Shown here one piece after another: positions 35,075 through 46,643 of a DNA stretch of 64,000 bases. The translations under genes and the position numbers were made by a program. Origin of the DNA: Polytrichum commune (Eukaryota > Streptophyta > Polytrichopsida > Polytrichales > Polytrichaceae). The notes beneath the pieces are model-generated. The model did not search any database. It worked only from the letters and a program-made list of their open reading frames with translations, and had not been told where the DNA came from. The stretch spans positions 6,514,501 to 6,578,500 of the forward strand of contig OX485807.1 of assembly GCA_950295325.1 (NCBI GenBank), given 5' to 3'. Position 1 is the stretch's first letter, and each line of letters begins with the position of its first letter.

Positions 35075-35849
35075 GAACCGATATTCCCATAATGCGTGGG
35101 GTCATGAATCCTTGGAGATTGTACCCAAATGCACTTGTAATCTGTGAGGGGGTTGGGGTAAATGTACGCAATGAGTGGCCTTATGTGCCACTATGTACGA
35201 CCCAACAAACCCATGCTACTTGTGGCGTGTTGTATCAATGGCGGCCGACGGATGACCGGAAATTAAGAAACGGCGTCTCCATTCCATTGGGGATCTTCAT
35301 TATCGTGTGTTTGAAGATAAAGAGGGATAGGACTTCATCCATTAGTGGAACTACACTAAGCGTACAAAGCTCCTTTTTTGTTCCCTCGTCTTTCGACATC
35401 ATGTGATACACATAAGTGCCATTTTATGTTGAGTACATGTGAGCCTCAAAAATGCTACTTTATGGTTCATCAAGTTTTCACTTTGACAAGGGCTCCCCAA
35501 GAGCATACAACATCCATTTGCATGGATGTATACTTTTAAACTCGTATTCTTCCCCATTCGACAATGCTATTAAAAAGGGTTATTTAGCTTGTTGATCCAA
35601 TGACCAAATTGGAATGTGGCGTGGGAAGTTCTTTGCACACATACTTTACCCTCGATAGTCGTTATCAATTTTACCGTTTTCTCTTAGATGCATTATTATG
35701 GATAAGCTCCCACACATGCTTGAGCAAAATTGGAGGGTATAAGGTATATAGGTCTTAAATGGTTACTTTATCATGTTCCGTTACGGAATGTAGCTCTGAT
35801 TCACAAACTCTAAATTTTGGTTGATCCGTGAATATGAATGGAAAACTAG
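35075..35849. other. Intergenic stretch, no gene supported
   Basis: A 104-codon frame at 35092-35406 starts beside the MITE and has no recognised domain. Nothing else is seen. Confidence 0.4.
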
Positions 35850-36125
35850 GTTCAATCCTAGAGAGATTTGGAACCCACCTTGAATTGATATAAATTTCCA
35901 ACGGTGATAGTCAATGAGCCATAACTCGGTCACATAGCTCTCCCTCTCCCATTTATGTTAACTATTGCGTCCAAAATGGGTAACAAATTTGTGCACATAG
36001 TCCAATCTATTTTAAACACATGTCATTTTGGTGTCCGTTCTTAGATGCATACCTAACCACATACTACTAATATATAGGTGTCCATACAAGTATAGTAACC
36101 AAATTAGGCCTATCTACCTTAGAGA
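35850..36125 (-). repeat. Dispersed repeat family B, copy (minus)
   Basis: In reverse, this shows the family core: a TAAGAACGGACACCAAAATG word (36030-36049), ACATGTGTTTAAAATAGATT and GGACTATGTGCAC, with GACACCTATATATTAGTAGT at its right end. It is one of at least eight B copies in the window and lies just left of the U2-like sequence. Confidence 0.6.
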
Positions 36126-36199
36126 AGGTGGAGAAAAATGTTAGAGCTTTTAATTTATTTGAGTTCCAAGTACGAAGAAGTGGTTCACACACTCGCCTC

Positions 36200-36330
36200 T
36201 GCATGTTGGACCCGTACCCAAGAAACTAAGATCAATATCATGAGGTTCAATGAGCCTCGTATCATATGTCAAACTGATAAGAACACATACTAATTACACT
36301 TGATCTTAGCCAAAAGGTTGCGAATTGTGT
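36200..36330 (-). pseudogene. U2 snRNA-like pseudogene
   Basis: On the minus strand, CCTTTTGGCTAAGATCAAGT followed by TGTTCTTATCAGTTTGA and ATGATAC matches the highly conserved 5' part of U2 snRNA, including stem-loop I. The next segment (GAGGCTCATTGAACCTC) keeps the fold of U2 stem IIa with changed bases. The branch-point-pairing GTAGTA is replaced by GTAATTAGTA (a four-base insertion), and no T-rich Sm site follows stem II. The upstream element of plant snRNA genes (TCCCACATCG) was not seen. It is therefore a dead copy, not an expressed U2 gene. Confidence 0.75.
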
Positions 36331-36354
36331 GCTTCTTAAAGCATACTCTTCAGG

Positions 36355-36480
36355 TTAAGGTAGACAAACCTAATTCCGACATAGCAATAATATGGACACC
36401 TATATTTGAACGGTATGTGGTTGGTGCAGATCTAAAAATAAATACCAAAAAGACATGTACATCCAAAGCTTGTTTGCTTA
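36355..36480 (+). repeat. Dispersed repeat family B, 5' part (plus)
   Basis: It begins with CCTAATTCCGACATAGCAAT and ATATGGACACCTATATTTGA, then CGGTATGTGGTTGGTGCAGA and CCAAAAAGACATGTACATCC. It is truncated compared with the longer copies at 44.3, 46.2 and 48.6 kb. With the minus copy at 35850-36125 it brackets the U2-like sequence. Confidence 0.55.
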
Positions 36481-36719
36481 ATGTATATCCACCTCGCCAC
36501 TACACAACACTTAGCAAATTGGGAGAAAGAAAAAGAAAAAAGAACGTCAAAGTATTTTACGCTGACATGCGATGTTTGTTCACCACCTCCCTCTTGTGTC
36601 TGCACGAGCATGAGAGTGGGGTCGGCTTAGTGCATATTTTCATAGGTGGACTGTGTGGTTAGTGTTAGGGCTATGTGTGGTATGTTAGTTTTGGGTTTTA
36701 GTGTTAGTAAGCGTGTTTA

Positions 36720-37220
36720 GTCAAGTGGGACCAGGGCTTGTTTCTTTTCAAATTTCCGTTTGTTTAGTATTACGTGTGTTAGGTACCTTATAGCAATTTG
36801 GGAGAAGGATTATTTCATTAGTTTATGGATTTTGGAGTTGGGGATTTGTAGGATTCGGAGGAGTTTAATAGTTGTTGCATGTATAGTGTCCCTAATTCCT
36901 GCCATGATTATAATGGGTGGTAGTACAATCCACCCTAGTTGGAAAAGAAGTGAGTGGAAAATGCCGTACTTATCAAGTTTTTGGTTGGTGGCTTTTGCGG
37001 GGAATCTATCGTTGCAGTAAGTGAATTCAATTATTTGTACTTTGAGGTTTGGGCTGGGTGTGAAGGGTGGTTTATTCGTAGGTGGGGCTCCTAAGATGCG
37101 TAATATATCGGGTCTAAGTCGAGTCGGGCATTTACATCTTGGTAGATAGCACGTGCATGGGATACCATAGCCACGAGGGTATGGTGTTGTCAGGTGTGCG
37201 GTCTTTAATGTTACCAACAT
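36720..37220 (-). pseudogene. LINE C-terminal block, possible second nuclease
   Basis: The frame from 37220 down to 36810, then past one stop to about 36721, reads RLRPDILRILG, then IIEFTYCNDRFPAK, KLDKYG and IIIMAGIRDTIH, and after the stop YLTHVILNKRKFEKKQ. From memory, such a RPD...E-x-T-Y-C-N-D-R-F block closes the polyprotein of some LINEs of algae and early land plants. P-D (37112-37107) followed 26 residues later by E-x-T resembles a PD-(D/E)XK nuclease core, with T in place of K. This nuclease reading is inference. A Cys cluster (PCTCYLPRCKC) just precedes it. Confidence 0.55.
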
Positions 37221-39269
37221 TGATTAGGGTAAAGCAATGGGTGGGGGGGGGGGGGAGGGGCTAGTAGTGTGTTCGCTAGTGCATGTACTACTTTATTGTG
37301 TTTGTTTGTCCTTAGATAATTTATGTTTTTATTAGTGCAACATGATAGTAGGTGGAGGCATGTGTCCTTTTTGTGGGATGTGCATACAGCAGGTTACATG
37401 TTGGGGATATGTCTTGTTTGAGGATGTGATTTTTTAGGTAGTTCCCTAGATATTTTCCATATCTAATCCGAGGGTTTGTGTTATTTGCACATCGGTAATC
37501 TAAGGGGCATCCCATAATAGATTTGACCATTTTATGTGTATGTTTATTATGGAGAGCCATTTGTCTATATACGGTATTGTAATGTTTGCATGGGAGATAA
37601 GTGTGCTTATGTATTCTTTTCCTATATAGTTTTTGTGTTTGCGGACTAAGCCGCCATGTTGTGTGGTTGTCAAGGGGATAGATGTTACGATTGGTGGGAG
37701 GGGAAGGGGGTTTGGGCTATGTGCCATTTGGGGTGTGGTGGGTGTGTGGGAGAGTAATAGAATGGAGGTGAGTAAGGGTTTTGTGTTCTTTTTGTATGCG
37801 GGGAAGGGCAATGTTTCAATATATTATAAATTGAGGGGTGGGATGGTAAGTATAGGAGTAACATTTAGTTGTTGAAGCAAGTTGGTTGGATTGTTTGTCC
37901 AATCATCGTGTAGGGTGATAATAATTGTAGTGGAGCTATGATTGATGTGTGCAGCTAGTCTTGCCTGTTTGATAAATTTTGGGAGTAGGTCTAGGGTTGT
38001 TATATGGACGTACCCACATCCTCTCCATTGAGTGGGAAAGGATGGGCCTCATGAGCCGAATATTACATTTCTTTGATATGGGGAGTGATAATGTGATAAT
38101 TAGATTGGACATGTGAGTGAATTGGAGAAATACGAATGTGTGATTTAGAAGGTTTGTGTGAGTTTGTCTAGAATTGATGATGGAAGTGTGTGGTTGTTAT
38201 GGATGAGGGGAGTAGTAGGTGCTTTGCATCTTGGAAGTGGTTTGATGTTTCGGTTAATGAGGAGGAGAATTTCCGTGGCAAAGTCTTATATAGGTGGGGA
38301 GAGGTTTGGTTTTTGATGGGTTTATAGAATGAGTATCTTCCCATATCCATGTTAATATTTCAAGTGATACAGCGGTTTGGTAGCTTCCCATGTTGTCTTG
38401 TATTTGGGCAAAGGGGGGGGGGGGTGTATTTGTATTGTGGATGATGTGGCGATGATGTCTTAGTATGGTTACATTCTTGAGTATGGAGGGTAAGGTGTGG
38501 GATGTTGAGGCCGGGGCGAACATTTTGTTTGTCATATGATTGTTGGGATTTTAGGTTGTTATGTAATATGTTTTTTATGGCTTGTTGTTTTATTTTTGTG
38601 TGGATTTGTGGAAAAGTAGTAGGTTGTGTTCATAGAGGATAGTGTCGGGGTTTAAGAGTTTTGTTTGTGTGATCCATTTGAAGTGGTTGGTGTGTGGGGT
38701 TTGCAAGGACAGTGAAATTTATGTGTATGTTGCTTGGCTCCCCATTTGTCTTTTTTGTTTGTGGATCTAAAACTAGAGGTGTATGAGATGGGGTGCCTAG
38801 GGGTTGTGTGGTTGTGTTATATCTTGGGTGCGGGGTAGAGATTGGGGTTGTGGGAGGTGGTGGGGGTGGTGGTGTGTGGTATGTGTTTGGTGCGAAGACA
38901 ATATTGGCTGGTAAAAATACATCATTCAATATTCTAGATTTGGTATGGTATTTATCTTGGAATTCTTTAATGGCGAGTATGCGTGTGTTGGTGCGATCTT
39001 GGATTTGGGGTAGGGCGCTAAGTTGAAGAACGAGAGTTATTTAGGGAATTTCTTTGTATTGGATCTTTGTTGTGGGGTGAGAGCAGTGTAAAATGGGCTT
39101 TTGTAACATTCTTTCAATAATGGGGAGTTGTTGAGAGGAAAGGCGGTGTCTATGAAGTCTAGATGGATGTTGAAGTGTTTTTTTTGGTATGTAGGGATCT
39201 AGTGGTTGGTGATCTAGAACACGCTTGGACGCGAGCACGTTCAAGTACACAACTCCATTACCATGCATG

Positions 39270-39830
39270 TGTGTTGAGTGAAAGTGATTAAAAAATGTGT
39301 ACTAACTTTGAATTTTGTAAAGGAAAAAATTACAAACATCTGGGGGGGGGGGGGAAATGATCCACAAAGCCAAGCAATTTATGTTGACAAATAGTTTTTT
39401 CTAGAAAGGTCTACATATTATAGAAGATTGTGCAACTAGTGTGCAAGTAGGTTTTATTGAACATGTATTGTTTAAAATTTGTTTGAAATATCATAAAATT
39501 ACATTACATTGATGTTTTCTACAAATTTTTGTAATGGTGCCCTCAAGTTTATAATGAGATCAAGGAATACAAAAAAAATCCAATTTCAAAATATTTAAGG
39601 TCCTGAAATCAACGTTGAGAACCATATTTAGGCATTACCTTTTGAGTAATACTTTTAATGATAATTTTTGAAGATCTCATCTTGATATTCTATATTTGAA
39701 TACCTAACACAACAAGAGAGGGCACCAAGGAAAAAAAATCCAAATTAAATAACACTTTGCTACTGCTTTTTAAAGTGTTGTACCAAGAAATTTATGATTT
39801 TAATATACCAGAGTATTTTTTGTATACTTG
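39270..39830. mobile_element. AT-rich insert inside the LINE, type unknown
   Basis: The G/T-rich LINE sequence stops abruptly near 39270 and resumes near 39831. The insert between is AT-rich and not strand-biased. ACCATGCATG (39260-39269) and ACCATGCTTG (39831-39840) flank it like a near-perfect 9-10 bp target duplication. No terminal inverted repeat is seen. A G run lies at about 39342-39354. Confidence 0.45.
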
Positions 39831-39860
39831 ACCATGCTTGTTCCCGCTTGGTATTTATTA

Positions 39861-41200
39861 TTATTGTGGGAGGTGTTCAGCTCCACCATATTTGTTGGCT
39901 ACAAATTTCACTATTCTTTGGTATATTTGGCATGGGTCATTGAGTGATTGTGTGAGTTGTTTGCTACATGTAGTGGCATATCTTGTGAGTAGGGAGAATG
40001 CTTCAATGTTGAACGCTTCGCAAGGTAGTTGGGCAAGGATGTTAGGGGAGTCTTTGGGGATGTTACTTATGGATTTTGTGGGTTTGATGAGGAGTTTATC
40101 CAATTTTTTGATGTCTAGGACCAAAAAAGAGGGTGGCATAAAAGCATATTTGATGCCCATGCAAATGACTTTGTTGAGGATCCTTATTTTTTGTTGCAAT
40201 GATGCGAGTGATATTAGTAAGGCCATGCTTTATTTTTAAATTTTTACTACAGTGATATCTTTTTATATGGCCCATTTTAGGGATGGGATTAGTCTTATTC
40301 CTAGGTATGTGTATGGTTTGTTTTGTGAGAGAATGGGGAGTTGTTGTTTATGGTTAATGTTTTGGGCTTTTAGGTATGTGGTAAATGCAAGGGGTTGTAG
40401 TTCTGATTTGTTGGGGCATCCTGTGAATGCGCATTTGTTTATGCCTAGTTCCATGTATACCTAGTCGGAGTATTGTCTTAGTTTGTTGAGTTGGGATTGT
40501 ATGTGTTTTATGTTGTCGGTGAGGATGACTAGGTCGTCGACGTAGCCTGCGATTGTGGTACTATTTGGTGAGGTACTAAAGTGATATCCTAGTTGATCTT
40601 TCTCTAATCATCTAAACAGGGGTTCTAAAATATGATGAACAAGTATGGGCTCAATATGTCTCATTGGATGGTTCTGTAGTTGATTTGAATGGGTGTTCTT
40701 GTTGTAAAGTGTGCACCTTAGAAGGAGATGGTTGATTCTACGTAAATATTGCCGACTAATTTGATGGCATATGATAGGTATCTCAAAGTCTTTCATTCTA
40801 ACCAATAATCTAAGGTGATATATGGAGCCAAATGCGTTTTTAAAGTCTATTTAAGTCAGGTAGATATCTTTGTTTGTGAATTTGGCATCTTCTAAGATGA
40901 TGATGATAGCTTGAATTTATATAGTTGTATTTCTCATGGGTCTAAAGCCTTCTTGGTTGTGGTAAAGGATTTTATCTTGTTCACCAAATGAGGTAAGGAT
41001 TGGGGTGAGTGTACTCGCAAGTAGTTTATAGATGGTGCAAGCGAGGGCTATGGGTCTGTACTTTGTGACAATTATGGGGTTGTCCTTCTTATAGAGGAGT
41101 ATGGTGATGATATGTATTCATTCAATAGGTATTACTTTTTGGTGGTAGCATTGTAGAAAGAATAGAGAAACCCTGTTGTAGAAATTGCCTAGTAAGGCGT
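39861..41200 (-). pseudogene. LINE reverse transcriptase domain, broken
   Basis: This part copies RNA into DNA in LINE retrotransposition. Reading the minus strand, the blocks come in the order of a LINE reverse transcriptase: TILLYKKDNP and YRPIALACTIYKLLAS (about 41.1-41.0 kb), then GFRPMRNTT, IDFKNAFG (about 40.85 kb), the catalytic GYVDDLVILTD (40533-40544 encode YVDD), GINKCAFTG, YTYLGIRLIPSLKW, and a thumb region ILNKVICMGIKYAF. Stops replace residues in several blocks (for example just before DFKNAF and after QYSD), and frameshifts separate them. Confidence 0.85.
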
Positions 41201-42599
41201 TTAGGATATCATTGGGGATACTATTTGATCCAGAGGATTTGCCTTTGGATAGATTTTGGAGGCTTGTGTCATATATAGTTTTAGTGAATGATGCGGCTAG
41301 TGGAGGGAGTGTGGAAGAGGGTTATTTTTCTAACATGAAACCGTCTTTCATTTGCAATGGGTATTGGCAAATGGCACGCATGTATCCTAATGGATGGTAT
41401 GTCGGGTCTAAGCATAGGGGGGCTTATCTTTGGAATGATTGTTTTGGTGTGGTGTCCAAATGTGTGACTAGGTTTCCATCTTCATCTATGAGACAATTGA
41501 GTGGTGTGAAGTTTTGATGATTGAATATTCTTTTGCGAATGTTTTTTTTTGGTTTTTTTTTGTTTGGTAGAACTCTATACTTTTTAATTGCTCTTTTGTA
41601 GTTTTGAGATGTTTTGTGCAATGGTTATTTTTTGGGTTTTTGCCTTGGCGCTTTTTGCTATGTTAGCTATGTTGTCCAACCAAATTGTATTTCTAGTGGC
41701 CATAACTGGTGGGTGGCAGGGTTATGTTATGGGAGGTTTTCGACGAGAAGGCTTAAAGTGCCGTCCAGAAATGCCGCACTCTAAGGCGGCCATGTCACTT
41801 GTCTTCGAGGGCCCACAAAAATCATCTAATTTGTGATTTTCATCCATGAAACCGTATCCCTAAGTTAGAAAAGCACCGACGATGGTTTTTATTTCTTGAA
41901 TTGTTGGTTTAAGGTGCTAGTTAGGGGGTATTGCGAATGTGGTGACTCTCATGGCATTTTTTTTTTAATGAGGTGGTAAATGTTTAGTTGCTTTTTTCAA
42001 TGTTTTTGTAGTTTATGGGTAGGAAGTCCCTTGACTTTTTGTTTGTGGGGTGAAGAAGAGGGGTGGAGGTGCGGCACATACTTGTTTGGCACATTCACTT
42101 ATTGAGCCTCATGATGGTTTGTATTCTTTTTTGTGCCTCTACCTATTTTCTGGGTTAAAGGGAAGTGGTTATTGTACCAATTTGGTGAGTTGTTGGAAGT
42201 TGATAAAATTTTGTGAATTGAATTGAGTAAGGAAATCTTGGATATTAGTTTTTGATATAAGGTATATGAATTGGGGGGTGTGTTGGTTGGTGATGTAGGA
42301 GGTTTGCGGACTGCGAATTGGGGTGGGAGATGGTGTGAATTGAGATATAATTGCATGTTGGTGCAGCATATTTGGTATATTGAGTGAGTGTTGGAGTTAT
42401 AGAACCCATCTATGAGGCTAGTGTGATTATAATTGGGTTCCCCTTGTCTTGAAAATATTGATGTATTGGGGATTCGTGTGAGTTGGAGGTTGGATGTAAA
42501 AATTTGCCATTCTTTATCCTTATTGGTTGGTTGAGTGAAGGAGAATTGGCTATGACATCCAATGATGAATATGTGTCAATTAAAATCCTCTATGAAGAT

Positions 42600-43230
42600 T
42601 GGGAAGTGTGTTGAGTGGGTAGTTAAGGTTTGCTTAATTGTTTGTCGGATGTAAGGGATTTTGTGTATGTCTTCTACGTGTGTTAGCATATATAAATGGA
42701 TTATTAGTGTGGGGATGAGAAGTTATATATGGCTATTGTAATAATTTATAAGTAAGGGGTGAGTTAGATAGGAGTTGTTATTTTGGTGATGTTACCGGAG
42801 AAGGTGATTGATTTGTGTATCAGAGTGATTAGTCCTTTTCTTGTTGGGACCTGTAATATGTAAGGGCGCTGAATGCATGTGAGTGCATCCAATGTGTTGT
42901 TGTATATGATCTCATATGATGGAAATTGCATATCTATATATCTTGTGGGTTTATCTTTGGGAATTTTTATTTCCTATATGAATAGAAGTAAAGATGAAAT
43001 ACCATTTATGGTGGTGAGTTGGTGTATGTCTTGAAGGCTTGTACTTAGGTGCTTGCAGTTCCATATAAGACATGTAATGGGATCTTGGCATATGTTTGTA
43101 TGTCGGTTTGATGTTGATGTTATTGTTGAGCTTGGGGTTTGGTGTGATTTATGTGAGAAGTCAAGTATTGGTTGTAGAATTTTGAGGGATTTTTTTATGA
43201 GTTTATGGGATAGGCCAAGAATAGTCATTG
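42600..43230 (-). pseudogene. LINE APE-type endonuclease domain, broken
   Basis: This domain nicks the target DNA in LINE insertion. The minus strand shows LIWNCKHLSTSLQDIHQL (about 43.07-43.02 kb). The W-N start is motif I. About 30 residues on comes FI*EIKIPKDKP, where a TAG stop at about 42974-42976 replaces the Gln of the QEIK motif II. Further blocks read FPSYEIIYNN and KGLITLIHKSI. A proline-rich stretch precedes it near 43.3 kb. Confidence 0.7.
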
Positions 43231-43559
43231 AAGTGATGATTGCGAGGGGGTGGTGTTGTATGAGGTGTTGAGTTTGATGTGGTCATATAATTTTCGTGCA
43301 ATTTGTTTTGGTGTGTGGGCGGTGGTGAGCGATTGGAAGATAGGACGAATGGTAATGGGGGTGGGAGATTGTGTAATCTTCTTAGGATGGTGAAACTACG
43401 TACAAGGAATCCAACCATTTGGGTGACAACTATGCACATGGCCATTTCTTCTTTTATAATCCAAAGACCTACATACTATGATTTCAACTACATGCTCATC
43501 ATCCTTCAAATCGTTGACCATACACTCACCAACAATATTCTTGATTCCAATTGATGTAG

Positions 43560-43795
43560 AAATTCGAGATTCTATGTCTCTCTTTGAGTGATCACATGGG
43601 CCCTCCCATTTATGTTCACTATTGATTCAAGCATGATGTTTGTATTTTGAACACGTAGTCCAATTTCATCATAACACATGTCTTTTTTAGTGTCCGTTCT
43701 TAAGTACAACCCTTACCATATAACCACTCAAATATAGGTGTCCTGCCAAGAAGAATGACCACATACCATAGATGAATGATTGATGTAAATATCCT
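43560..43795 (-). repeat. Dispersed repeat family B, copy (minus)
   Basis: In reverse, this shows AAGAACGGACACTAAAAAAG, ATGATGAAATTGGACTACGT and GGACACCTATATTTGAGTGG. It abuts the 5' end of the LINE. A plus copy of the same family follows 500 bases away. Confidence 0.6.
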
Positions 43796-44289
43796 GCTAA
43801 CCACTGCCAACATACTCTGGCCAATTGGTGGAAGAAACACAAAACAATGTGGCGTTTTCAAGGTATGTCCTTGAAACAGAAACTTTGAGAAGACAGAGAT
43901 ATTTCTACTTGCATATATCCTTCCCTAAAGGCCTACATTACTGATTGAAGAGTGCTCTCCATCAATCTGATATATTGTTGTAGAATTCAAAGTTGCAGCT
44001 TCAGAACCTATGCATAAATAGAGAGCATCTCATACCTACCTCTTCAATCTTCAATTGTAATCCACCCTGCAGAATGGATGCAATTCAGATGTGTATGACA
44101 ACACAAGTCTGAATGAACTGGATACCATAAACTTCATAGAGGAACCAATGATAACAATTGACAAATAAGAATGGAGATTTTCTTTGAATCAGCACGATGA
44201 ATAAGTACATAGATCTTACTTCTGGGCAGAGATGTCATTTAAACAATGTGGACATGGCAGTCATGATCACAACAGAACAGGATTTCACA
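43796..44289. other. Intergenic stretch, no gene
   Basis: AT-rich, with nothing recognisable. Confidence 0.4.
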
Positions 44290-44735
44290 ATATGGGTAGG
44301 CGTGCCTAATTCCAACATAGCAATAATTTGGATACCAATATTTCAAGTGTATGTGGTTAGGTGTGAATCTAAGAACGGACACCATAATGATATTTGATTA
44401 AAAGAAATTGGACTATGTGCTCAACATATCCTAACTATTCCAACTTTAGTCAACATAATTGGGGAGACCTGCATGACCACTTAATAAGCATGAGAAACTT
44501 CACTTTGATAATGAGTAAGGTATTCACATGAACTCTGAAAATCATGTGGCAAATGGCTAAGATCACTACTTAGATTTGCTGAACATCTTTTGCTAATTGC
44601 ATGTTTCATATCTTACTAGAAGTGGGCGCACAGAAAGAAGTATCCAAACTAGGCACATTTACATTATTAGGGGAGGCTAAGGCTCTCTCTCAGGTTGGAC
44701 CTTTTCCCTTGGCAAATAGAGATACTGACTGCACC
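44290..44735 (+). repeat. Dispersed repeat family B, long copy
   Basis: One of three long copies (with 46195-46575 and 48638-49030). Shared words in order are GTATGTGGTTAGGTGTGAAT, CTAAGAACGGACACC, GAAATTGGACTATGTGCTCA, ACCACTTAATAAGCATGAGA, TTTGATAATGAGTAAGGTAT, GCTAATTGCATGTTTCATAT and AGAAGTGGGCGCACAGA. The family length is about 390-440 bases. There is no coding frame, terminal inverted repeat or poly(A). The class is unknown. Confidence 0.65.
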
Positions 44736-46194
44736 ATGTCAATATTGATTGCAAAAGAGAAATCACAAATTAGACTGTTGCTTAATTACCCATACATGGT
44801 GTACTCGGAAGTTACAACAAGATTGAAAAACACAAGACAAAGAGAAGTATGAATGGTCTCATTGCAGTTATTTAACAAAATATAATGTACACATGCTGCA
44901 AACATACTATCTGTTGCAGCTGTTGTCCTGCTGGTTTGTGGACAGAGCTGAGCACTTCCTCCGCTCTTCCAGAGCTGATGAACACTTCCGGAGTTGACCT
45001 CAAATTATCTTTAAATGAGCTCTCTATGGAGCACATCTTGATGCTTCGTACTCAACAGTAAACTTGCTCAAAAGAATGTTTGTCAATTCAACTTGGGAAG
45101 TCCATTGCTCTTAACTCCCCATTCGAAGTTCCTGCAACATCAACACAATTGAACAGCTGACTGTAAGTCAATGCAGCTGAGCTTGGATAAATAGATGACA
45201 TCAGACCCAAAAACAAGATTCGAGATTCTTTCCACTGATATTGCCAATATCTGCATATAAAATATATACAACACTTTACTGATAGATTCTAAGATTTTCA
45301 ACAACGTCTCAAACTAACTAGGTATATGAACAAATATTCACAGAATTCAGAGAAGAGTTTTAGTTATACTATGATTTGTCACTTTAGATCCCCACACATT
45401 CCCAATAATTTGTGTGCACTTTTTATTTCTAAAGAATAAGTGTGACATCATGGGTACATGCCAGTGAAATGCTGCACAGTCCAGTGAACCACTGAACCCT
45501 GTTTAATCATATTGCTCCCGTCTCATACACTTCCTAAGAGTTTGTTTCCTTGCTCGATATAAATCCTACTGTTTCTCAATGCAAGCACAAGCACAGAAAA
45601 AATAAAGAATCTCAGTAAACAATAATTGTGAATTATGTTAAGAAATAACAGAAAAAAGAACCCTGATTTCTCACTGTAATTTGGAGTGAAAGTACATGCG
45701 ACATGTGAGTGCATTGACAAAATCGTCATGTAGCACAGCATGAGGTTGACTTCACCTCCACCATATGTGTTACAAAAATGTATACTATTCAGAGAACATA
45801 AAGCATATTAACAAACACAGCATTTGCTCAATGCAGAAAAAGAAAAAGAAACCCAGCATCACTTACTTAAATATAAGGAATGTTGAAAGATAAGGAAAGA
45901 AGGAACTAGAAACTGCAAAGTGGAAAGAACTGCAAACCCTCACTAGAATTCTTGCATCACACATGTTTGCCAGGGTGTATATACGCATCGTACCAAAAGC
46001 AAAGTGCAAAGGTGTTAAATGTGTTCCTTCTTAGCAAAGAGAAAAATGGATACTACAGATGAACCCTACAAAGAAATGTGGAAGAATGTCAGAAACATAA
46101 GAATGCTCTGTAAACAGACCTCAAAAAAGTACTTCTGAAGAGTCCTTGCCAAAATTGAGGGGGTCCCTTGGAAGAAAACACCACAGGAAGGCAT
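44736..46194. other. Intergenic stretch, no gene supported
   Basis: AT-rich, with short frames only. The stretch lies in the 3' direction from the uL18 gene, separated from it by a family B copy. No RNA gene seen. Confidence 0.4.
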
Positions 46195-46575
46195 GTAAGG
46201 TAATCAGGCCTATTTCTGTTACTTATGCTAATTGGACCTCTGTATTTAAGGGGTATGTGGTTAGCCGTGAATCTAAGAATGGACACCCAAAGACATCATA
46301 TGTTAGAAAGAGATTGGACAGTGTGCTCAAAATTTTCTTAACTATTTCTATGTTCAACAATTGACATATTTAAGGGATGCCTATATGATCAGTTAAGAAG
46401 AAAGAAAAATTCATTTTGATAATGAGTAAGCTATTCATACAAGCTCCAAATTTCTTGAGGAATATGGTTATGGCCTCAATTAAGATCTGCTAATCATCTC
46501 ATGCTAATTGTGTGTTGAATATCCTAGGAGAAGTGGGTGCAGAGCTTAAAGAGTCCATTTTAGGCTTAAATACCT
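46195..46575 (+). repeat. Dispersed repeat family B, long copy
   Basis: It is collinear with the 44.3 kb copy: GGGGTATGTGGTTAGCCGTG, TCTAAGAATGGACACC, AGATTGGACAGTGTGCTCAA, TTTTGATAATGAGTAAGCTA and GAAGTGGGTGCAGAGCTTAA. It ends just before the 3' end of the uL18 gene. Confidence 0.65.
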
Positions 46576-46643
46576 TTTACCTCCATAGCACAAATGCGTC
46601 ATTCACAGCTCAACCACACAGATCAAAAGTTTGAAACCCTAAG

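Larger units (their letters stand above)
36660..43440 (-). mobile_element. Decayed LINE (non-LTR) retrotransposon
   Basis: This minus-strand element of about 6.7 kb keeps, in 5' to 3' order, an APE-type endonuclease (about 43.2-42.6 kb), a reverse transcriptase (41.2-39.86 kb) and a C-terminal conserved block (37.2-36.72 kb). Coding is broken by many stops and frameshifts, so it is inactive. The strand is strongly A/C-rich in the coding sense (G/T on the plus strand), unlike its neighbours. Runs of G on the plus strand (about 37240, 38410, 39343) interrupt the frames. An AT-rich insert splits it at 39270-39830. The 5' end abuts a family B copy. The exact 3' end and any poly(A) tail are unclear. 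Confidence 0.82.

Noticed and set aside
35850-36125. Possible tRNA gene (GGTTCAATCCTAGAG word near 35849)
   Set aside because: No A box and no cloverleaf can be formed around it. It lies in a family B repeat.
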